From Corticimicrobacter populi (lineage in GTDB: Bacteria; Pseudomonadota; Gammaproteobacteria; Burkholderiales; Burkholderiaceae_B): DNA of 64,000 bases. The notes below the pieces were generated by a model. It saw nothing but the letters and a program-made list of their open reading frames with translations. It was not told the DNA's origin and ran no database searches. A program made the position numbers and the translations under genes. The stretch is taken from assembly GCF_003123725.1 (NCBI RefSeq), contig NZ_QETA01000002.1, forward strand, positions 186,001 to 250,000, read 5' to 3'. Shown one piece after another: positions 47,355-55,258 of the stretch (positions are counted from its first letter, which is position 1; each line of letters opens with the position of its first letter).

Positions 47355-50300
47355 ATGCACACACTATTTCATGTAGATACAGCGGACATAAAAGCCCTGA
47401 ACGACGAGCAAGCGCGCGCACTGATCGCAAGATTGTGTCGGGCTGAGATTCGCAAGCACGGGGGCTCCGAGTCGGTCGTCACCTGGGGTGGCGATCAAAG
47501 AGCAAAAGATGGGGGGGGTGGACGTCAGGGTAGAGATAAATCCGCCACTGGGGATATCTGGCTATCTACCCAATGACAACACAGCCTTTCAGGTAAAGGC
47601 CGAGGTGTTCCCCCCCAGCAAGATACCTGGGGAAATGGTGCCCAAGGGAGTGCTAAGACAAGCAATACGCGACCTCGCTACGACCAAAGGAAGTTACGTT
47701 ATCGCTGCGACGCGAGACAATACCTCCGAGTCCGCTCTCGATCTACGACTCAATGCGATGAGAGATTGCTTGTCGGCCAACGGCCTCGGCTCCTCGCCAC
47801 ATGTTGGCTTTTATGATGCAAGAAAGATTGCAGACTGGGTCGAGCAACACCCAGCAATCGTAGCTTGGGTCAAACACCAGCTAGGAAAGCCACTTGTGGG
47901 TTGGCGCCCATACTCGGGCTGGGCCTACCAGGAGACGACCGTCGACTCAGAATATCTGCTCGATGATCGAGTCAAAGTGTTCACGCCTGACGCAGAGAAG
48001 GGCCTTAATGTCTCGGACACCATTGATCGCCTGCGCATCGACCTGTCGAAGGGGGCAAGCGTACGTATTGTCGGCTTATCTGGCGTCGGCAAAACTAGAT
48101 TAGTACAGGCACTCTTCGATCCGAGTGTAAAGGCGAATCAGGCTGCGCTGAGTACTGATGACGTGCTGTACACGGACCTTTCAGATGGACCTTCACCTCA
48201 ACCTTCAGCGATGCTCGAAGCGCTGATTGAAGACGGAAGTCAGTGTGTTCTCGTCGTGGACAATTGCGGAGCTGACACTCATCAGAAGCTCACCGAGCTG
48301 CTTAAGACGTCTGGCAACAAGATTGGCCTGGTTACTGTTGAGTACGACGTTCGAGATGACTTGCCAGACGCCACGAGGTGCTACCGTCTCGAAGGCTCCT
48401 CCGATGACGTAATCAGGCAGCTTCTTCAGCGGCGCTATTCGGTCCTATCAATCAGTGATGTTGATACCATCACGGCATTCTCAGACGGTAACGCTCGCAT
48501 TGCGTTTGCGTTGGCAGCGACGGTAACGACGACTGGTGAACTTGCACGGTTGCGAGACTCCGAGCTGTTCAAGCGCCTGTTTCATCAGAAGAATGTCGAG
48601 AATGAAGATCTCCTCAGATGCGCGGAAGCGGCTAGTATCCTGTACTCGTTCGACGGCGAGGACGATGGCCCTGGGTCAGAGTTCAACAAAATTGCCGCTG
48701 TTGCTGACGTTTCATTGATCACCCTACAGAGGAAAGTGATTGATCTACAGCGAAGAGGTCTCGTACAGGTGCGTGGCAAATGGCGTGCTGTTTTGCCACA
48801 CGCGATTGCCAATCGACTCGCGGCCCAGGCACTAGAAGCGATACCCAAATCGCAAATCGTGAATATCTTTGTCGACACCGCTACCGACCGTGTTGTCCGG
48901 TCGTTCTCGCGACGACTTGGTTACCTACATGAAAGCGCAAAAGCCGCCGAGCTTATACGGGACTGGCTCTCGCCATCCGGGCGTTTTGGAGACCTAACGG
49001 CTCTCAATGACATTGGCCATGAAATATTTCACAACATTGCACCTATATCTCCGAAGGTCGCCCTAGCGGCGATTGGACGGGCTGCCAATATCCCTAGCTT
49101 TCTTTCGGACGAGAACAGCAAGCGTGCTCAGTATGCGCATACGTTGAAAGCCATCGCGTTCGAAGAAGAACATTTCGATACCGCCGCCGATATTCTTGTC
49201 CGGTTCGCTTTGGCAGATCCCCAGGAAAATGGGGGGCGCGAATCTATTGTCGAGATTCTGAAATCTCTGTTTTTCTGCATGCTATCCGGGACGAATGCCT
49301 CTCCCAATCAAAGGTCAGATTTTGTCAGAAAATTGCTTGAATCCGGCGATGCCGAGAGAGAGCAGTTGGGGCTGTTGGCGCTCGACGCGGCGCTTGAGAC
49401 ATGGCATTTTACCTCCGTGAGTAGATTCGATTTCGGAGCTCGAAAGCGGAGCGAGGGATGGGCTCCGCTATCCCGCTCAGACGTTGACGCGTGGTTTATG
49501 CCATTCATCCGGATGGCACTCGGTATTGGTAAGCAGAAGTCCGACCTTGCTGAAAGTTGCAGATCTATTTTGGGTCGCCGTTTAAGAAGACTTTGGGTTG
49601 ACACGAATCTGAGGCCAGAAGTGTGTGCAGCCGTAAAAGAACTGGCTTCAGTCGTGAGCTGGCCTCAAGGTTGGTTTGGAGTCAAAAGCATCCTTCGCTT
49701 TGACTTGGATAAATGCGATGAGTCAATTCAGAACGAGCTGCGCGAGCTGGAGAATCTTCTCAAACCGAAGGCTATACCCGACATGATTCGAACTCGACTT
49801 CTAGAATCGAGTCAATTCGACCTAGATCTTGATGATGATGCAGATCTGCGCGCTGAAACGACTGGTGAGCGCATCTGCAGATCAAACAAGGCCGTGGAGG
49901 AGCTTGGGGAGGCTGCTGCCACCATTGAAGGTCTTCTCTTGGAGTTACTCCCGCAATTGATCTCAACCAAGTCAGTAGCCAGTGCATTTTATTTGGGGGT
50001 TGGGGTTGGAAAGCAGATTGCGGACCCGGGCTGGATTTTGGATGCAGCAAAGGAACATATCGCCACTGCCACGCCCGGAACAGTCGGTGTCTTGTTCCTT
50101 CGCGGCTTGCTCAACGGCTGGCATCACGCGTCTCCCGCTTCTGCCGAGGAGTTCCTCGACAGCGCGGTGAGTGATGCAATTTGGGTCAGGTGGATCATGG
50201 ACCTGCATTGCAGCATACCAATGAACCAAGCGGCTTACGCTCGAATCCACCAATCAATCAAGGCTGGAAATACTCCTGCTTGGCAATACTTCTATCTCGG

Positions 50301-51234
50301 GATGGGCAGACAAACCGACTCATTCTCTGTTGAAGAGATTGGTGAGTTGCTTTCTGCGATAACACTGCTGCCTGATGGCGGTGTCGTGTTTCTCGAAGTC
50401 CTTGCCATGGTCGTCCACTGCGCATCAGATCACGATGATGCGTATAAGGAGTCACTGGCGGAAACCTGCCTAAATCTTCTCGGCTCAGCCGAATGGGGAA
50501 AGGTTCTTGGGGATAGTGCCAATAGCGGTTACCGCCTTGAGAGCATATTGGAGTTTTCGCTGAAGCGATTAGCTTCTTCCGAAGCAGCGCTGGAGGTATT
50601 GAACGGTCTAGTTGCCTTTGCGCGCACGAAGGAATGTAGTTATTCCAATAGGGATGTAATCAAAGACGCCATCTCGCCGTTCCTCAGGCACATGCCGCGA
50701 CGAGCGCTTGACACGATCTATGTTCCCGGTGAAGAAGCTTACTGCCGTCAGATGTCGCCGGTGATTGGGCACCCTTACAGTGATCGGAAAGAGACAGCAC
50801 TCAGCGTAGTCCCAGTGGACGTATTGATCGATTGGTGTAATGCCTCGCCGTCTGATCGTTACGTGTTTGCGGCACGGAGCTGTAAGTTATTCGATACCCG
50901 AAGTCGAGCGAGTGAAAAGCATGTCAATATCGACTCTGTGGACGATTCTGAGTTGGTTATTTCGGAGGCCGCGCTCGCTGTGCTCGCTAATGCTCCTGAT
51001 AAGAGGGCTGTAATCGAGTGCTATTTAATGCGATTTACGCCTTCAGGCTGGTCCGGGTCTTTGGCCGAAATCCTGAGGAAACGGATTCCGCTTCTTGATG
51101 CTCTGAATCTCGGCAACGAGGAAGAACTGAAGCCAGTATTGGCGACAGCTAGAGCGAGCCTCGAACGAAGAATCGCAGCGGAAGAGCTTCGAGAGGACGA
51201 AGATGAGCGCGAGCGTACTGGGAGCTTCGAATAG
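47355..51234 (+). CDS. Frameshifted Avs-like nuclease-NTPase defence gene (1292 aa if repaired)
   Basis: Large antiphage-type gene broken into two frames at the G tract 47511-47518. Frame 1 from ATG 47355 encodes the natural N-terminus (LNDEQARALIARLCRAEIRKHGG ... VTWGGDQRAKDGG); with one G removed it continues as VDVRVEINPP, the established order of this family. The N-terminal domain looks like a PD-(D/E)xK nuclease (D of GGVDV, then FQVK). A STAND-type P-loop domain follows with Walker A GLSGVGKT (about residue 240 of the repaired protein) and Walker B CVLVVDNCG (about 300), then about 900 residues of helical-repeat sequence, plausibly the sensor. Without repair the frame starting at 47488 (GTG) or ATG 47509 gives an N-terminally shortened but otherwise intact product. 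It is low-GC and convergent with the next gene. Confidence 0.75.
47511..47518 (+). repeat. Poly-G tract (8 G) at the frame break
   Basis: Eight G follow GAT. Seven would keep the upstream and downstream reading frames joined (GAT GGG GGG GTG GAC). Homopolymers of this length are slippage-prone. The tract lies just before the candidate catalytic Asp of the nuclease domain. Confidence 0.8.
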
Positions 51235-51250
51235 GCTACCCCGACGCTTC

Positions 51251-51299
51251 CATTGGCCGGAAGCTGACACGAGCGGCGGGCAGTTACGGCCAGAAGCAG
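51251..51299. repeat. Short dispersed repeat, copy 1
   Basis: Shares CATNGNCGGAAG, AGCGGCGG and CGGCCAGAAGCAG in the same order with 52871-52919. It lies between two defence genes. Related CTGCTT/GGCC motifs occur in the left-edge inverted repeat. It may be integron or island-associated repeat DNA. Confidence 0.5.
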
Positions 51300-51340
51300 T
51301 CGGTCACCAAAATGAAAGCCGACGCCCAGCGCCCAGGGCT

Positions 51341-51383
51341 CCAACACTGGCCATAGAAATGCCGAAGACATGGCCAGTGTTGG
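51341..51383. repeat. 14-bp inverted repeat between convergent defence genes
   Basis: CCAACACTGGCCAT and ATGGCCAGTGTTGG pair perfectly around 15 nt. It lies 107 nt past the large gene and 64 nt before the end of the convergent one. It could be a bidirectional terminator stem without T tract or the inner stem of a degenerate attC; a core-like GTTAGAC is at 51403-51409. Confidence 0.55.
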
Positions 51384-51446
51384 CGTCCCCGTTGAATCAA
51401 CAGTTAGACGGTGCCTGCCCGAGTGATAGCGTCGCCAAATATATTG

Positions 51447-52562
51447 CTATTTTTCGCACTCTTTGATCCATTCTTTTAACTTAAGATAGTTGATAAGGCT
51501 CAACTGATGTTTGATTTGGTTGGAAAATTTTATAGCGTCTGGTGAAAAGTACGATGAGGTTACCATTATTCCTGCCGTGACTCTGTCGGTCAGTACCGTG
51601 CCCGCTAGTTCTCGAACCAGATTGACGCCAACCGGATTAGTGGGGGAGTGTTTCTTGCATTCGACATAAAATATGAAATCTCCAATGTCAGAATGATTTG
51701 CTATTATTAAATCCTTCCCCCCGTCGCGTGTTGCTTTGGTAAGGTCTACTTTGTACCCTCTCTTCTCCATGAGTTCAGCAACGAACTCCTCAAATTGACG
51801 AGGAGTTAATGTATGAATTGCGTTATGATCTCTTTGAATGGCCTCAAGCAGCCTTCCGTTTACTACTCTAATATCGCTTACGACTTGAATTATTTTTTGA
51901 GAATTCTTGTCTTGCTTGAACTCATGAAAAATGGACTTGTATTTTAGGTCTTCTGTTAGCGAGGTCAGGACGCTTTCGATAGTTGCGCCACGTCTGTTGA
52001 GACGGGTTGCAACTAATTTCATCAGATAGGGAATGCCTTTTGTGAAGTCTGCAACCTTTGCGATTTCAAAATCTGAGAGCATTGAATCAAACGCCGCCAG
52101 CAGGAACTGTTGCGATCCGGAATGAGGCAGCGCTTCAAGCCTGATGTGTGTGTTGGGTGAGAATTTTTCTATGAAATTTGCGAATGCGCTAACAAGGATG
52201 AATTGCTTGTCTGCATGATTTTGCAATAGCGAAGAAATGTACCCTGATCGCTCATAAGTAAAATCGTAGCTGAGATCCTCGATGACAACTAATTTTGTCG
52301 TGCTACCCACACTTGGGATAGCATGTGATGGTCGGCGTAGCGAAATTACCTCGGTATGCTCCGCAAGGGCGATGCCTTTTGTCTTTAAAAAGTGCATCCA
52401 TAGCAATGTTTTTCCAGTGCCATTAGGGCCAGTGATCGCTACTACTTTGCTACGATTTTGTAGTATTGAAGAGCTTAGTTTTTCGGATTCGGTCTCGCGC
52501 CCAATTTGAAATGGGTGATGCGAATGATCTTCTGCTGCACTAAAGACGAAATTGCTTTTCAT
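51447..52562 (-). CDS. P-loop ATPase fused to Mrr-type endonuclease
   Basis: A compact 371-residue defence-type protein with visibly low GC. The N-terminal part (about 20-250) is a P-loop/STAND-like ATPase: Walker A GPNGTGKT at 45-52, Walker B LVVIEDLS near 90, and helical segments after it. The C-terminal 110 residues are an Mrr-type restriction endonuclease (LTPRQFEEFVAELMEKRGYKV, then D of GGKD at about 282 and FYVECKK near 300, i.e. D and ExK). It is expected to cut DNA on an ATP-controlled trigger. The GTTAGAG core before the start (52572-52578, minus strand) hints at cassette origin. Confidence 0.8.
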   Translation of the reverse strand: MKSNFVFSAAEDHSHHPFQIGRETESEKLSSSILQNRSKVVAITGPNGTGKTLLWMHFLKTKGIALAEHTEVISLRRPSHAIPSVGSTTKLVVIEDLSYDFTYERSGYISSLLQNHADKQFILVSAFANFIEKFSPNTHIRLEALPHSGSQQFLLAAFDSMLSDFEIAKVADFTKGIPYLMKLVATRLNRRGATIESVLTSLTEDLKYKSIFHEFKQDKNSQKIIQVVSDIRVVNGRLLEAIQRDHNAIHTLTPRQFEEFVAELMEKRGYKVDLTKATRDGGKDLIIANHSDIGDFIFYVECKKHSPTNPVGVNLVRELAGTVLTDRVTAGIMVTSSYFSPDAIKFSNQIKHQLSLINYLKLKEWIKECEK

Positions 52563-52965
52563 TTTTTATTTCTCTAACAACTGGGCTATGAATACGCCGT
52601 CTGACGTGGTGCAGACCGAAAATCTGTCGAATAACCTGGGCAATGGGAGATATTTCGGACACTGAATCCCCTCGGAACGGACTTACATCTAAGCTTGCCA
52701 GCAAGAGCCTTTTCTAACGTCAAAGTATAAGAATTCCGCGAGATCCGGCAGCATAAAGTCGGCAACCGTTGGCGTAGACCGTACTTGAGAGCGCCGACTG
52801 TTCGCTTAGGAGCGATCAGCCTATATTAAGTCAATGGCCGCTTTTTTGGGGGGGGGCAGCACTGGCGGCTCATGGTCGGAAGGCACCTATCACCAGCGGC
52901 GGCTCGCGGCCAGAAGCAGGCGGTGGTGGTTACTAGAAGCGGACGCTCAACGCTGGATCGAAAGG
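52563..52965. other. Gene-free stretch between two cassette-like defence genes
   Basis: There is no convincing gene. It holds a 9-G run (52848-52856), the second dispersed repeat (52871-52919), core-like CTCTAAC (52572-52578) and TTCTAAC (52712-52718) motifs, and GTTAGTC (52965-52971), which overlaps the stop of the next gene. No single attC of normal length can be drawn across it; it may be a decayed or composite site. Confidence 0.5.
52871..52919. repeat. Short dispersed repeat, copy 2
   Basis: Second copy of the element at 51251-51299: same three conserved blocks, slightly different spacing. Both copies lie in the same orientation, downstream of minus-strand defence genes. Confidence 0.5.
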
Positions 52966-53631
52966 TTAGTCATCACGTTTGCTATCGCCTGCAGAAAGTT
53001 TGACGGCTTCTTGCAAAGAGCTGTCCCAGGACGCGAGATCTTCAGTGATCTTCCTCGAGTGAACTGCGATGCGAGTGGCATCGTTCAGGTCATGAGCGAA
53101 CCCCGAAAGTGCGATCGCAGGCAGATGAGGTGCCTGCCGCGCCAGAAACGAAGTATGAATGCCGAAGAGAGATATTTGCCGCGTTAGAACGTCAAACTTA
53201 TAGGTAAATATCAGTTTTCCTCGTTTTGCATCAACGACAGCAGCTTCGCTCTCCCAATAACCATGCTCCTTCAAGTTGATGTCGAATGACCTACCCGTAA
53301 TGACCAATCCATCGAGGTCCTGTGAGAAGTGCTCGACCATATAGCGCCTTTCGCCAGAGTGTCCATCGAACCAGCCGACCCATGTGCCATGAACAAAATG
53401 TGGGCCCAAAACCAGCTTGGCCGCAGTAGTAGATCGCTCCATCACCCAGCGAACGCCGATCGTAAGAAGTCGATAGACACCGGCCGAAAGGACCAGCCCG
53501 CTTGCCGAAAGTGCTATTGGATTGTCCGCACCGAGGGCCGCTAGTCGCGGCGAGGCCCACGCCACCAATAAGAACATGAGCGACACAGTGAGACCGCACA
53601 GTAGTGCGTTGAACTTAGCTGCAGGTGACAT
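52966..53631 (-). CDS. Two-TM plus beta-rich protein, Cap15-like plan
   Basis: A 221-residue membrane protein. Two hydrophobic segments (ALLCGLTVSLMFLLVAWAS and NPIALSASGLVLSAGVYRLLTIG) are followed by a cytoplasmic beta-rich domain starting HGTWVGWFDG and including ITGRSFDINLKEHGYWESEAAVVDAKRGKLIFTYKFD (quoted as separate strands: ITGRSFDI, GYWESEAAVV, KLIFTYKFD). This is the layout of the S-2TM-beta (Cap15) effectors of CBASS, but no CD-NTase gene is present. The TAA stop overlaps a core-like GACTAAC, as in integron cassettes. Family assignment is tentative. Confidence 0.6.
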   Translation of the reverse strand: MSPAAKFNALLCGLTVSLMFLLVAWASPRLAALGADNPIALSASGLVLSAGVYRLLTIGVRWVMERSTTAAKLVLGPHFVHGTWVGWFDGHSGERRYMVEHFSQDLDGLVITGRSFDINLKEHGYWESEAAVVDAKRGKLIFTYKFDVLTRQISLFGIHTSFLARQAPHLPAIALSGFAHDLNDATRIAVHSRKITEDLASWDSSLQEAVKLSAGDSKRDD

Positions 53632-53646
53632 AGGTGGTCTTGTGAT

Positions 53647-53757
53647 GTCTAACGTTTGAGTTGAGCGGCAGACTCCGGTGGGACGCGCTTAGCCCAGAAT
53701 GAAATGAAGGCCAGGCGTGGCGGTGCCGGCACCTGCCGCTCGTACGATGGGTTAGGC
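53647..53757 (-). other. attC-like integron recombination site (111 bp)
   Basis: On the minus strand it runs from GCCTAAC to GTTAGAC. The inner arms GAGCGGCAG pair perfectly and lie 9 nt in from both cores, the R/L box arrangement of attC. The plus-strand end GTCTAACGTTTGAGTTGAGC closely resembles the aadA-type 59-base element as I remember it. It lies just after the TIR gene. Core complementarity with the upstream GTTAGGC at 54663-54669 defines a complete cassette carrying the TIR gene. Confidence 0.75.
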
Positions 53758-53763
53758 CTCACC

Positions 53764-54633
53764 TCACGGGCGTTGGTTCTTCGGCTTCCCGAGGACCTCA
53801 GTCATGTGTTGATATGTCTCAGCGATGACGTTTCCCGTGTTCACGAGGATGTCCCGACCGTTGTCCTCACCGATTCGGCGCACGCCAATCCGGACTTCAT
53901 AGGCCTCATCCCTTCCCGCCCCCTTCATCTCGAACTTATAGATCTTCTCTCGTTCATCAGCTAGGCGCGGCAGCAAGCCGCCTGCCTTATTGACTTTGTC
54001 GAGTAGGAGCTTAACGACGTGTAGTTTGGCCACCTCAACGCCTTCGGCCTCCTTGGTGCTCTCGAATGCGCGCGTAGCGGCGGGTGTTGCGAGAATCGCG
54101 ATATTCGTAAGGCAGGTGTGTGGTTCCTTGTTTGGGACTTGCACGTAGTTCAGGATGATCGTGACTCGGCCGTTCACATTGCCCCAGTCTATTGACCAGT
54201 CGGTGTGATATGTTGCCTCCTTGGTTCGGCCAAGCGAAGCACTAGTTACCTTTGCGATGCCCTCTGTAATTAATCTGAATCCGGCATCAAAGTCGGTGCG
54301 AAAGTCAGCAAACATCTTCCCGCGTGCGAATACCGGTACTGTGCACTCTTCGAGCATGACAGGCATGACTACAACCCGTTTCTCTTCTAGCTCTCGAAGC
54401 AACCCAGCCGAGAGCTCCTTCTTACACCACTCAGACTCGACAGATGCTTTCGACAATATGACAAGTAAAGCACTTGCGCCGTCTACTGCTTCTTGGACCT
54501 TATCCACAATCGAGTCACCGACTGACAATTCCCATCGGTCAAGCCAAACGTGGACATTGGTGCGGACGAGTTGCATCGCTAGGCGATCTACAAAATCTTT
54601 GTCTTTGTGCGAATAGCTGATGAATATTGGCAT
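53764..54633 (-). CDS. TIR-domain protein with uncharacterised C-terminal domain
   Basis: A 289-residue protein. Residues 1-130 form a TIR domain: FISYSHKDKDFVDRLA, HVWLDRWELSVGDSI, ALLVILSKASVESEWCKKEL. E73 in SEWCKKE is in the position of the catalytic glutamate of NAD-cleaving TIR proteins. The C-terminal 150 residues (WSIDWGNVNGRVTIILNYVQVP onward, ending in a long helix) are beta-rich and unrecognised, plausibly the sensor. It sits in an integron-type cassette, so it may be a stand-alone NAD-depleting abortive-infection gene. Confidence 0.82.
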   Translation of the reverse strand: MPIFISYSHKDKDFVDRLAMQLVRTNVHVWLDRWELSVGDSIVDKVQEAVDGASALLVILSKASVESEWCKKELSAGLLRELEEKRVVVMPVMLEECTVPVFARGKMFADFRTDFDAGFRLITEGIAKVTSASLGRTKEATYHTDWSIDWGNVNGRVTIILNYVQVPNKEPHTCLTNIAILATPAATRAFESTKEAEGVEVAKLHVVKLLLDKVNKAGGLLPRLADEREKIYKFEMKGAGRDEAYEVRIGVRRIGEDNGRDILVNTGNVIAETYQHMTEVLGKPKNQRP

Positions 54634-54662
54634 ACAACGCTGGTGTGGGTGGTGTTGGTGAG

Positions 54663-54669
54663 GCCTAAC
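54663..54669 (-). other. Core site (GTTAGGC) before the TIR gene; cassette boundary
   Basis: Read on the minus strand it is GTTAGGC, complementary to the GCCTAAC that opens the attC after the same gene. In a circularised cassette these ends would form the R' and R'' boxes. No opposing half-site is found to the right, so it could be the last attC remnant or an attI-like site. Confidence 0.5.
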
Positions 54670-54790
54670 GCAACATAGACCACACCGGGCCGCAGGCTAT
54701 ATCTGGCCCTTGCGGTCTAAATTGGTACGAAGAGAACGCGAAAGGGTCTTGCTGCCTAGCTTCACGGCGCGTTTTCTGTGCAGAATACAG

Positions 54791-54824
54791 TGCTAATTCA
54801 GCCATAAAACCCGCCGCCCCCTCC
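54791..54824 (-). repeat. Right copy of the imperfect inverted repeat flanking the island
   Basis: Reading the minus strand: GGAGGGGGCG, 11 nt, then GGCTGAATTAGCA. It differs from the left copy by a 9-nt longer spacer and one base. Together they bracket about 7.7 kb containing all four defence genes. Confidence 0.5.
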
Positions 54825-55258
54825 TGTGTTGCTCGCTACACGGTAGCTCGATCAGGTTTGTGAGTGAATTTGTTACAACTATTATAGTTTACACACCGAG
54901 CAGGCCTATGTGCAATGGGTGCGCTTGTTTGTGAAATGGCATGGTTTGCCGCATCCGTGCGACATGGCACAGCAGGCGGACGAGCGGCGGGTGGCCTTGC
55001 ACTTACAGTCAGACTGAATGGCGGTTTTGGAGCTTCTAGCTGGATGGCGGCTCTGGGTCGAAAGCCGACATCCATCGCCTTGTCAGCACCCTGCAGTCTT
55101 CGTTCTATAAGATGAGAGGGAGCGGGCTATGATGACCACAAACAAGCCCGCCAACCCTTTGAAATCGACTCTGTGATCGTGAGCCCAGTTTGCTTTCTCC
55201 AGGTTTGTGCGTGATCCTAGCCTACAACGTCGCGCCCTTTCTCTCCGTACAACACCCC

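Larger units (their letters stand above)
54634..55258. other. Gene-free stretch at the right edge of the island
   Basis: It holds the cassette core, the inverted copy of the left-edge sequence (54791-54824), an AT-rich part near 54860-54895, a piece resembling integron-associated intergenic DNA (GGCTCTGGGTCGAAAGCCGAC, here 55043-55063) and a small hairpin near 55120 (GCGGGCT/AGCCCGC). No integrase gene was found. Short open frames here look like noise. Confidence 0.5.

Noticed and set aside
52572-52971. A single attC between the Mrr-type and two-TM genes
   Set aside because: Core-like motifs occur at both ends, but the interval is about 400 nt, far longer than attC sites, and the arms do not pair.
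54836-55075. 79-codon minus-strand frame in the right island edge
   Set aside because: Proline/alanine-rich, no ribosome site, no family resemblance.
54670-55258. Integron integrase or attI near the cassettes
   Set aside because: No open frame with tyrosine-recombinase motifs is present; only short frames without homology.
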